Part shown: positions 57,560 through 64,000 of the stretch, one piece after another
How the letters are laid out: every line of letters begins with the position of its first letter
How positions within the stretch are numbered: the first letter of the stretch is position 1
Assembly: GCA_052148775.1 (NCBI GenBank)
Contig: JBKQHM010000845.1
Location: 4,061-68,060 of the forward strand
From: CAVZRC01 sp052148775
GTDB taxonomy: Bacteria > Planctomycetota > Planctomycetia > Isosphaerales > Isosphaeraceae
Reading direction: 5' to 3'
Length of the DNA: 64,000 bases
The notes under the pieces: model-generated
Told to the model about the DNA's origin: nothing
The model's database searches: none
Seen by the model: the letters and a program-made list of their open reading frames with translations, nothing else
Translations under genes and position numbers: made by a program

Positions 57560-58594
57560 TCAGTACGATTCGGCCGAGATGACCTCGCAACCGGAGACCG
57601 TCCCCAGCGCCCGCCAGGTCTGCCAGTTGATCGAGCTCTTGATGAATCGCACGCTGCCGTCGCCGAGCAGGGAATTCACCCCGCCAGGGTGATGACTCCG
57701 CGTGGTGACCGCGGCGTAAGTCGGTCCGCCGTCGTCCTCGTCGATCGAGGTCAGGTCGGAATCCAGGGCGGGTGTGCCGGCGAGGGCCTCGGTATTGGGC
57801 GGCAGCGCCGTGGTGAAGCCGTCGTAGAACGAATTGCCGTTGGACCAGTGGGTGTGACCCGAGGCCAACTTGCACGACGGGGTAGCCGCGGAGACGGCCG
57901 CGAGCACGGTGGCCGGATCGGGGCGCACCGACGGACTGGCCAGGGAGGGCGCCGGTACGCCATTGCAGTCGTGGAACGCTTGCTGGTACGTCTTCACTTC
58001 GGCGGCGAGCAGCGACTGACTCAGGCCGTCGGTGAACGACGCGAATCGACGGCTCTGATTGGGTCCGAAGGCACTCCGATTCGAGGCCGAACCGGGACCG
58101 CCGAAGACATACCAATCCCCCTCGCACCACCCGTAATTCGATACCCCATAAGTCGACGTCACGCCGGAGCTGTTCGTGCTCGTGATCGGCTGCGGGTCCA
58201 CCTCACTCGGGCAGATCAAGACCCCCAGCGTCGCGGAAACAGCCGTGACATTCGACGGGTCGGTGGTCTTGTTCGAGTAGTTGATCGCGTTATACAACGG
58301 TCCCATTTCCAGGTAAGGGGCGACGCGCGAGGTCACGCCCCACGACGACTTCCAGAACACCGAGCTCCCCGCGAACGTCAGCACTTGCTGCGGCGGCAAA
58401 ACCCCGTGCGTGGACTCGTAGTGATGCATCCCGAGTCCGAGCTGCTTCAGGTTGTTCGTGCACTGGACCCGTCGAGCCGCCTCGCGAGCCCCCTGGGCCG
58501 CGGGTAACAGCATCGCGATCAGCACGGAGATGATCGCGATCACAACCAGGAGTTCGATCAGTGTGAAGGCCCGACGAATCGATCGGCGACTCAT
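57560..58594 (-). CDS. DUF1559 prepilin-like protein
   Basis: 344 residues from the ATG at 58594 (GAGAGGATAATCCGC upstream). The N-terminal type IV pilin-like signal RRAFTLIELLVVIAIISVLIAMLLPA is complete, followed by QGAREAARRVQCTNNLKQLGLGMHHYES, the DUF1559 signature, and ending HHPGGVNSLLGDGSVRFIKSSI. These proteins are abundant in planctomycetes and are thought to form surface pseudopilins; function is unknown. Two palindromes upstream resemble Fur boxes, so iron control is possible. Confidence 0.95.
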   Translation of the reverse strand: MSRRSIRRAFTLIELLVVIAIISVLIAMLLPAAQGAREAARRVQCTNNLKQLGLGMHHYESTHGVLPPQQVLTFAGSSVFWKSSWGVTSRVAPYLEMGPLYNAINYSNKTTDPSNVTAVSATLGVLICPSEVDPQPITSTNSSGVTSTYGVSNYGWCEGDWYVFGGPGSASNRSAFGPNQSRRFASFTDGLSQSLLAAEVKTYQQAFHDCNGVPAPSLASPSVRPDPATVLAAVSAATPSCKLASGHTHWSNGNSFYDGFTTALPPNTEALAGTPALDSDLTSIDEDDGGPTYAAVTTRSHHPGGVNSLLGDGSVRFIKSSINWQTWRALGTVSGCEVISAESY

Positions 58595-58638
58595 GCGGAT
58601 TATCCTCTCGGGATCGACCAGGATTCGGCTTTTCTCTT

Positions 58639-58653
58639 GAGACGAAGTCTCAG
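58639..58653 (-). promoter_or_regulatory. Fur-box-like palindrome 1
   Basis: TGAGACGAAGTCTCA, a perfect 6-3-6 inverted repeat, 45 bases upstream of the DUF1559 start codon. Its core is shared with palindrome 2 at 58944. Confidence 0.4.
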
Positions 58654-58943
58654 ACGGGGGCGCCGCGCCGCCGGGAAGTGGTCCCGCACACGACGATCCA
58701 CTCGACCATGTGCGCTCCCCGGCGGACGCGACATCAGTCATCGCGAACCCCTTCGTGGCGTTTTCAGCCGATCGATGGCTTTTCCGGAATACGGGATGTC
58801 GAGCGATCGAGGCTCGCTCGGGGCGGACAGGAGGAACGAGAGAATCGTCCCGGTAGGTGCTCGGCACGGATGATCCCCTGGCTAGGGCGACTCTCCGGGC
58901 CGACGGGACCAGGGCCGGACCGGATGGATGAGGTTGTTGAAAC

Positions 58944-58958
58944 TGAGATTCAGTCTCA
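58944..58958 (-). promoter_or_regulatory. Fur-box-like palindrome 2
   Basis: On the minus strand TGAGACTGAATCTCA, within a longer run of related hexamers (ATTGAGACTGAATCTCAG). It shares TGAGAC..A.TCTCA with palindrome 1 and has the 7-1-7 look of Fur boxes. It sits 9 bases after the -10 box, so it would cover the start point of transcription. Confidence 0.5.
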
Positions 58959-58967
58959 ATAGGGACC

Positions 58968-58996
58968 AGGTTAGTGCCGTACGGAGCCGGTGTCAA
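58968..58996 (-). promoter_or_regulatory. Candidate promoter of the DUF1559 gene
   Basis: On the minus strand a perfect TTGACA (58996-58991), a 17-base spacer and TAACCT (58973-58968, 3 of 6). Palindrome 2 follows directly. The leader to the DUF1559 start would be about 365 bases, which is long. A start further upstream in the same frame cannot be excluded. Confidence 0.4.
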
Positions 58997-59241
58997 GCTC
59001 TCTTGTCGATCGTCTCTCAGAAAGGATGAGGAATTTCGTCGCGGGAGGAGACTGTGATCGAGCCATGTTGCGACTCCGGCTCGGACGTTTCCTCGACGGG
59101 CCGATACCCCGGATAGCCCGACCCTCTTCAGCGAAGGCCCAGGCCCTTTTCACGACCGATTCGGAATGGTTTACTCAACCGGTGCGAGGCATGACACACC
59201 GCGGCGCCATCAACAGCCAGGAAGTGGCCAAGGAACTTCTC

Positions 59242-61320
59242 GTGTCGAAGCTCTCAAGGAATTCGCGCCCCTCTCGGCCCATGATCGGGGTCCTTGTCAT
59301 TGTACTGCTCGGATGGCCCTGCCGGGGGGCCGAGCTGTTCCGCGACGATTTCTCCGGATACCCGCCCGGATGGCTGACAAGGCCCCTCGGACAGCTCAAC
59401 GGCGCGATCCAGGAATACCACTACCTGCCGCACCGCGGCGTGCCGCTGGGGCCCTGGGCCAACGCGATCTGTCACCTGGATGCCTGGGCCGTCGGCGACG
59501 AGGAGGGTAGGCCGTACCTGGAACAACACACGGTGAACGTCCAGGCCGAGCTAATGAATCCGCTCTTCATCACGGGGGACCCTGAATGGCAGGACTACAC
59601 CCTCGAAGTCCAGGTGAAGCCGCTCTCGCTCGATGACATGGCCGGAGTCGTCTTCCGATACCAGACCAATCGCCACTACTATCTCTTCGCGCTCACGGGC
59701 GGGAAGACGGCCCGCCTGGCGGTGCGCCTCCCCCTGGAGAAGGAATTCCGCGTGGCGCAATGGCGCGAACTCGGCAGCGTCCCCTTCCCCTACGATACGA
59801 CGCATTACTACCGCCTGGCCGTCGAGAACGCGGGATCGGCCATCAAGGCGTCGGTCGATGGGATAGTCGTCCTGACGGCCGATGACGGCGAGCTTGTCCT
59901 TGGCAAGGCGGGAGTTACAGCCAACATCCCCTCGCGGTTCCGGGATTTCCGGGTCACCACCTCCGATGAGGTCAAGGAGGGGATCGGTGATCGGATCGCC
60001 CGCCGCGAGGCGGAGTTGACCCGGCTCCGCGCCGAGAACCCGCGGCCGAAGCTCTGGAAATCGTTCGCGACGCCCCGATTCGGGGCCGGGCGAAACGCGC
60101 GATTCGGCGACCTCGACGGCGACGGTGTGCCCGAGATGTTGATCGCCCAGAATATCCCCCGGATCGGCGACAACTTCATCCAGATCAGTTGCCTGACCGC
60201 CGTGACATTCGACGGTAAGGTGCTCTGGCAACTCGGCCGCCCGGACCCTCGCAACGGGCTCTTGACGGCGGATACCCCGTTCCAGATCCACGACCTGGAC
60301 GGCGACGGCCGCAACGAGGTCGTGATGGTCAAGGACTTCCAGCTCCAGATCCGGGAGGGCGCGACGGGGCGACTGAAGCAATCCGCCCCGATGCCGGCGG
60401 CACTGCCCGATAATCGCCTGAAGCCCTACACGCTCACCAATGGCGACTCGCTGGCCTTCCTGGACCTATCGGGGCAAGGCCGGCGCGGGGAATTCTTGGT
60501 CAAGGACCGCTACTCGAACTTCTGGGTCTATAGCAATCGCCTGGAGCGGCTCTGGCAGGGACAGGGCCAGACCGGCCACTACCCGTATCCTTTCGACATC
60601 GACGGCGATGGCCATGAGGAGGTCGCGATCGGCTACGCGGTCTGGGACCATACCGGCCACCGGCTCTGGAGCCACGATGAGGATCTACGCGACCACGCCG
60701 ACGGGCTGGCCGTAGGCAACTTCGGCGCCGACCCGAAGGCCGAGCCCCGCGTCTATGCCTGGGGCTCGGATGAAGGCTTCCTCGTCTTCGACCGACGGGG
60801 CAAGATCCTGAAGCACGAGCGGATCGGCCATGCCCAGAGCGCGAGCGTCGGCAAGTTCCGCCAAGATCTGCCCGGTTTGCAGCTCATGTGCGTCAACTAC
60901 TGGAAGAACCCCGGGATCGTCTCCCTGTTCGACGCCGACGGTAACTTGCTGACCCAGGGAGAGCCGATCCATTCGGGCAGCCCGATGCTGCCGGTCAACT
61001 GGCGTGGCGACGGCCAGGAATTCGTGTTGCTCTCGGGGAATGCCCGAGAGGGCGGCCTGATCGACGGTCAGCTCCGTCGCGTCGTGATGTTCCCCGACGA
61101 TGGCCACCCCGACCTGACGGCCTACGTGGGCAACGTGACCGGCGACGCCCGCGACGAGATCATCCTCTGGGACCAGGAGCGCGTCTGGATCTATACCCAG
61201 GATCGGCCGTTCATGGGGAAGCGGCTCTACGCGCCGATGAGGAATCCCGACTGTAACGAATCCAACTTCCGGACCGTCGTCTCGCAGCCTCGTTGGATCG
61301 AGCTCGACGCGACGAAGTGA
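59242..61320 (+). CDS. Secreted FG-GAP/concanavalin-like protein
   Basis: 692 residues from a GTG at 59242 (AAGGAACTTCTC upstream); this start gives a complete signal peptide (MSKLSRNSRPSRPMIGVLVIVLLGWPCRG). An ATG at 59281 is the alternative. The N-terminal 230 residues look like a LamG/DUF1080-type jelly roll (GDPEWQDYTLEVQVKPLSLDDMAGVVFRYQ trimmed by other beta strands). The C-terminal part has three FG-GAP/VCBS-like calcium loops (DLDGDGVPE, DLDGDGRNE, DIDGDGHEE). It probably binds carbohydrate outside the cell. The next gene is an exported hydrolase. Confidence 0.85.
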   Translation: MSKLSRNSRPSRPMIGVLVIVLLGWPCRGAELFRDDFSGYPPGWLTRPLGQLNGAIQEYHYLPHRGVPLGPWANAICHLDAWAVGDEEGRPYLEQHTVNVQAELMNPLFITGDPEWQDYTLEVQVKPLSLDDMAGVVFRYQTNRHYYLFALTGGKTARLAVRLPLEKEFRVAQWRELGSVPFPYDTTHYYRLAVENAGSAIKASVDGIVVLTADDGELVLGKAGVTANIPSRFRDFRVTTSDEVKEGIGDRIARREAELTRLRAENPRPKLWKSFATPRFGAGRNARFGDLDGDGVPEMLIAQNIPRIGDNFIQISCLTAVTFDGKVLWQLGRPDPRNGLLTADTPFQIHDLDGDGRNEVVMVKDFQLQIREGATGRLKQSAPMPAALPDNRLKPYTLTNGDSLAFLDLSGQGRRGEFLVKDRYSNFWVYSNRLERLWQGQGQTGHYPYPFDIDGDGHEEVAIGYAVWDHTGHRLWSHDEDLRDHADGLAVGNFGADPKAEPRVYAWGSDEGFLVFDRRGKILKHERIGHAQSASVGKFRQDLPGLQLMCVNYWKNPGIVSLFDADGNLLTQGEPIHSGSPMLPVNWRGDGQEFVLLSGNAREGGLIDGQLRRVVMFPDDGHPDLTAYVGNVTGDARDEIILWDQERVWIYTQDRPFMGKRLYAPMRNPDCNESNFRTVVSQPRWIELDATK

Positions 61321-61384
61321 CGGACCCAAGACGAGCCGACTGGAATCCACCAATAGCTGCCGGGCGGAAGGATTGAGGACTGCG

Positions 61385-63496
61385 ATGACAATCGCCGTTA
61401 TCTTGCTAGCAATCGCTTCCCTTAACGTTGCGGCCGATGATGGCGGTCTGCAAGCCGAGATAGCCGCGTTGAGGCCGAAGGACGTTTCCGCACAGGAGTC
61501 GGCGATGCTGGACAACCTGGAGGAGCGAGCACGCGGCGCGCTGGCGGCCGTCCCGCGATCGCGCAACCGCCGGGAAGCCGACGAGGCACGGCCGATGCTA
61601 CGTCAGAAGCTATTGCGATCGCTGGGACTCCAGCGTCTGCCCTGGCCGCCCGACCTGCGGCCGAGGGTCGTCGGCAATCTCTTCCGGGTGGATTATCACG
61701 TCGAGAAGATTATCTACCAGACGCTGCCCGATCTACTGGTTCCGGCCCACCTCTACGTCCCGAACGGCCTGACGAGTCCCGCGCCGGCCGTGCTGTTCTA
61801 TCCCGGGCACTGGTGGGCGGACAGCAAGACTCGGCCCGATTTCCAGGCGTTCTGCATCAACATGGCTCGGCTGGGTTTCGTGGTGCTGAGCTTCGATCCC
61901 TTCGGCCAGGGTGAGCGCGGGGTCTCCTCTCGCGACCATCGCCGCACCGAGGCCCTCCTGGTGGGGATTGCCCAGCAGGGGATCGCCGAATACGAGACCC
62001 GGTGTGCCCTCGAATACCTCCTGTCTCGTAAGGAGGTGGACCCCCGTCGCATCGGGATCACCGGGGCCTCGGGGGGCGGTTACAACACGTGGATCACCGC
62101 GGCGCTCGACGACCGGATCGCGGCGGCGGTCCCGGTGGTCGGCACGAGCGACTTCGGCGAGCAGATCCACGTCTGCCGGCCACTCGACTGGTACCAGGCC
62201 GCCGAGCACTGCCACTTCGTTCCGGGACTGATCCGGTACGCCAACAATCACGAATTGCTGGCGATGGCGGCGCCGAAGCCGATCCTGATCATCGCCGCCG
62301 AGCGAGACCAGAGCTTTCCTGTGGAGGGTGTGCGGGCCGTGGCCGATTACGGCCGAGTGCTCTACGATTCCTATGGTGCGCGCGACAGGATCGGCCGGGT
62401 CGTCGACGCTTCCGAGGGGCATGGCTACCAGCGAAAGAAGCGCGAAGCAGCCTACGGTTGGTTCCTCCACTGGTTGATGGACCGAGGCGACGGCAGTCCA
62501 TTCAGTGAGCCGCCGACCGAGACGCTCGCATCAGACGCACCGGAGCTCCGATGCTTCCCACCGGGCCAGAACCAGGCGGCCGGGCCGGCGATCGTTGCCA
62601 TGGTCCAGCGTCTTGCTCTCGACCAGCCGTCGGACTCGAAGGACCGGAAGGTCCACCTGGAATCGATCCTGGGACCCTGGCCGGCACCGCAACCGTCCCG
62701 GCTCCGGGTCGAGGGCGTCCGGCTCCAGCGGCTCATGATCCCGACCGAACCGGGGCTCGCAGTATCCGCGTTCCTGCTCCGGCCTCCGGGAGAGGTCCGG
62801 GGCGTCGTTGTGGCAGTCGACGACCGCGGCAAGGAATCGCTCGCATCCGACCCGGTCATCGGGCAAGCGTTCGATTGCGGCTGGGCGGTCTGCGGCGTCG
62901 ATCCGCGTGGCATCGGCGAGTCTTCGACAACGAAGGCCGGCTGGGTCTTCGCCGTGAGCCTCCTTCTTGGCGAGAACTTCGTGGGCCGCCAGGCGTACGA
63001 CCTCTGCCGAGTGATCCAAGAGATGGACGCGGCGGGAGCGTTTCACGGAAAGCGGATCGGCCTCTACGCCCGCGGTCGGAACGCATCGCTCATTGCGAAC
63101 TACGCGATTGCGAGCGAGGTGCAGGGCCGGCTCAATTGGTATCTCCTGCGCGACGGATACCTGACCTACCGCGCGTTCTTCGAGCGGCCCGTAGCGCTGC
63201 GCGACTCTTACCGGCTGATGCCGGCCGACGGCAACCGGACCACGTCCTTCAATCGCGAGATCCCCGCGTCGTTCTTCGCCTTCGATGTATTACGACATTG
63301 GGATCTGCCACGGTTGATGTCCTCGACCCGCGCCGAAGGATTGATCGTCAACCCGATCGATGGGGACGGGGTTCGGCTCACGGAGCCGGAGGCCCGAAAG
63401 ATCCTGCCACGCCCGATTCGCGTCATCTCCGCCGAGAGACCAGAGCAGGAGGTAACGGGATTCCTCCGAGCGGTTGTCATCGACGGGCCGCGGTAA
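61385..63496 (+). CDS. Exported double alpha/beta hydrolase (acetyl-xylan-esterase-like)
   Basis: 703 residues from the ATG at 61385 (GAGGACTGCG upstream). Signal peptide MTIAVILLAIASLNVAADD. The first hydrolase domain is complete: nucleophile Ser229 in GASGGG, Asp308 in AERDQSFP and His346 in EGHGY. A second, C-terminal hydrolase-like domain follows (VVVAVDDRGKES, WAVCGVDPRGIGES) in which the nucleophile elbow reads LYARGRNAS, so it is probably inactive. It may deacetylate polysaccharides, consistent with the FG-GAP protein gene 64 bases upstream on the same strand. Confidence 0.88.
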   Translation: MTIAVILLAIASLNVAADDGGLQAEIAALRPKDVSAQESAMLDNLEERARGALAAVPRSRNRREADEARPMLRQKLLRSLGLQRLPWPPDLRPRVVGNLFRVDYHVEKIIYQTLPDLLVPAHLYVPNGLTSPAPAVLFYPGHWWADSKTRPDFQAFCINMARLGFVVLSFDPFGQGERGVSSRDHRRTEALLVGIAQQGIAEYETRCALEYLLSRKEVDPRRIGITGASGGGYNTWITAALDDRIAAAVPVVGTSDFGEQIHVCRPLDWYQAAEHCHFVPGLIRYANNHELLAMAAPKPILIIAAERDQSFPVEGVRAVADYGRVLYDSYGARDRIGRVVDASEGHGYQRKKREAAYGWFLHWLMDRGDGSPFSEPPTETLASDAPELRCFPPGQNQAAGPAIVAMVQRLALDQPSDSKDRKVHLESILGPWPAPQPSRLRVEGVRLQRLMIPTEPGLAVSAFLLRPPGEVRGVVVAVDDRGKESLASDPVIGQAFDCGWAVCGVDPRGIGESSTTKAGWVFAVSLLLGENFVGRQAYDLCRVIQEMDAAGAFHGKRIGLYARGRNASLIANYAIASEVQGRLNWYLLRDGYLTYRAFFERPVALRDSYRLMPADGNRTTSFNREIPASFFAFDVLRHWDLPRLMSSTRAEGLIVNPIDGDGVRLTEPEARKILPRPIRVISAERPEQEVTGFLRAVVIDGPR

Positions 63497-63545
63497 GCTC
63501 CTCAGCGATGGCCATCGGCTTCATCTCCGGTGTGAAGTATCTCAT
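63477..63545 (-). pseudogene. 22-codon fragment with a planctomycete MRYFTPE start
   Basis: ATG at 63545 preceded by GAGGAAAAAACC, giving MRYFTPEMKPMAIAEELTAARR and a stop inside the end of the hydrolase gene. The start resembles a planctomycete protein family beginning M(K/R)YFTPEL (impression), but the rest is missing. It is probably a remnant. Confidence 0.3.
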
Positions 63546-63723
63546 GGTTTTTTCCTCGCCTTGCGCTTCTCGGTCTCGTAGAAGGCATGTCCGCCGGGCG
63601 ACCGCGATTGCTGTTGAAAATGCGGCAGTGCCAGTGGACCGGTCGTTCTCTTGTGCGGAGGCTGTGGGGAACCAGTTCGGCCTCGTGTATCGTGGCGATG
63701 ATTCGCGGGTTTGCTGATCCGGG
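63546..63723. other. Short non-coding stretch
   Basis: About 180 bases between remnants. No gene or motif recognised apart from a T-rich run near 63547. Confidence 0.3.
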
Positions 63724-63888
63724 TCAAGCAAGGATCTCCCTCACGACCCTTGCCGATCGCCCGTCGATCAACCGTTGCTCGCGGCCGTTCGCGTAATAGA
63801 CCAGCCGGTCATGGTCCAGGCCGAAGAGGTGGAGGAGGGTCGCCTGGAAGTCGTTCGGGGTCACGACGTTCTCGACACGCACCTCCAT
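63724..63888 (-). pseudogene. C-terminal fragment of a DUF1501 protein
   Basis: 54 residues (MEVRVENVVTPNDFQ... ending SARVVREILA) match the end of DUF1501 proteins: NDFQATLLHLFGLDHDRLVYYANGR and then RLIDG. The several hundred residues that should precede this are absent; the frame upstream is not DUF1501. The ATG at 63888 may be coincidental. Confidence 0.6.
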
Positions 63889-64000
63889 CGCCCGCCTCCC
63901 GCAGCCTTCGGGTCTCTTGCTCCGCGAGCCGCAGCGACCGGATTGCGAAATCACGAATCACTTCCAGCTCCTTGACGCTGTATCCCGAGTAGACCCGGAC
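63809..64000 (-). CDS. C-terminal fragment of a possible MarR-like regulator (partial, runs off the right edge)
   Basis: A minus-strand frame open to the window edge encodes VRVYSGYSVKELEVIRDFAI, SLRLAEQETRRLREAGD, a helical C-terminus resembling MarR-like winged-helix regulators, then DPERLPGDPPPPLRPGP and a stop at 63809. The last part overlaps the DUF1501 fragment in another frame, so the original 3' end was probably replaced. Confidence 0.4.
   Translation of the reverse strand, partial: VRVYSGYSVKELEVIRDFAIRSLRLAEQETRRLREAGDGGACRERRDPERLPGDPPPPLRPGP

Overview
The window looks like chromosomal DNA of a planctomycete, most likely of the Isosphaeraceae type (inference). It is GC-rich. It carries a prepilin-like DUF1559 protein, a DUF1501 C-terminal fragment, a Ser/Thr kinase fused to WD40 repeats, a TPR-redoxin protein, a secreted FG-GAP protein and a Tat-exported Gfo/Idh/MocA oxidoreductase, a combination typical of that phylum. 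Genes lie on both strands with long intergenic spaces. I saw no rRNA, tRNA, CRISPR array, complete transposase or prophage.

Layout. 0-5 kb: end of an unknown gene, nadC, birA, a HEAT/TPR protein, and on the minus strand a CbiA-like protein that lacks its catalytic residues. 5.4-9.4 kb: a periplasmic coiled-coil protein followed by an MscS-type channel, like a split MscK. 9.5-12.6 kb: small membrane protein, small acidic protein, STAS protein, rhomboid protease and GNAT acetyltransferase. 12.6-16.1 kb (minus): htrA-trpD-HExxH peptidase-small Cys protein, a tightly packed and mostly overlapping series. 16.5-25.5 kb (minus): TraR/DksA regulator with a terminator, a zinc-ribbon membrane protein overlapping a secreted protein gene, a giant AsmA-like protein and a membrane glycosyltransferase. 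25.9-35.4 kb: kinase-WD40, tilS, and a two-component pair (free receiver plus hybrid histidine kinase with HPt). 35.5-37.1 kb: decayed, repeat-bearing, partly AT-rich stretch. 37.1-42.3 kb: TPR-redoxin protein, a REP-like hairpin, queE, small membrane protein, tatD and a Fur-family regulator whose 3' end is supplied by a MITE-like element.

42.4-49.8 kb is a transcription-translation cluster: nusA, infB, rbfA, then an EndoIII-like HhH/FeS protein. 50-52.4 kb holds a fasciclin protein, VanZ, a doubtful gene and an AT-hook protein in a stretch of lower GC. 53-55.8 kb is a SWIM-SNF2 helicase. 56.1-63.5 kb holds the Gfo/Idh/MocA protein, the DUF1559 gene with a candidate Fur-regulated promoter, the FG-GAP protein and a double alpha/beta hydrolase. 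The right end shows gene fragments (a DUF1501 C-terminus overlapped out of frame by a regulator C-terminus), which suggests a recombination scar.

Most functions are housekeeping or envelope related. The observations most worth following are the coupled HExxH peptidase/small Cys protein pair behind trpD, the degenerate CbiA paralogue, the MITE-extended Fur gene, the Fur-box-like palindromes at the DUF1559 promoter, and the EndoIII-like protein with a lost catalytic hairpin and a basic tail. All family calls come from motif reading alone.
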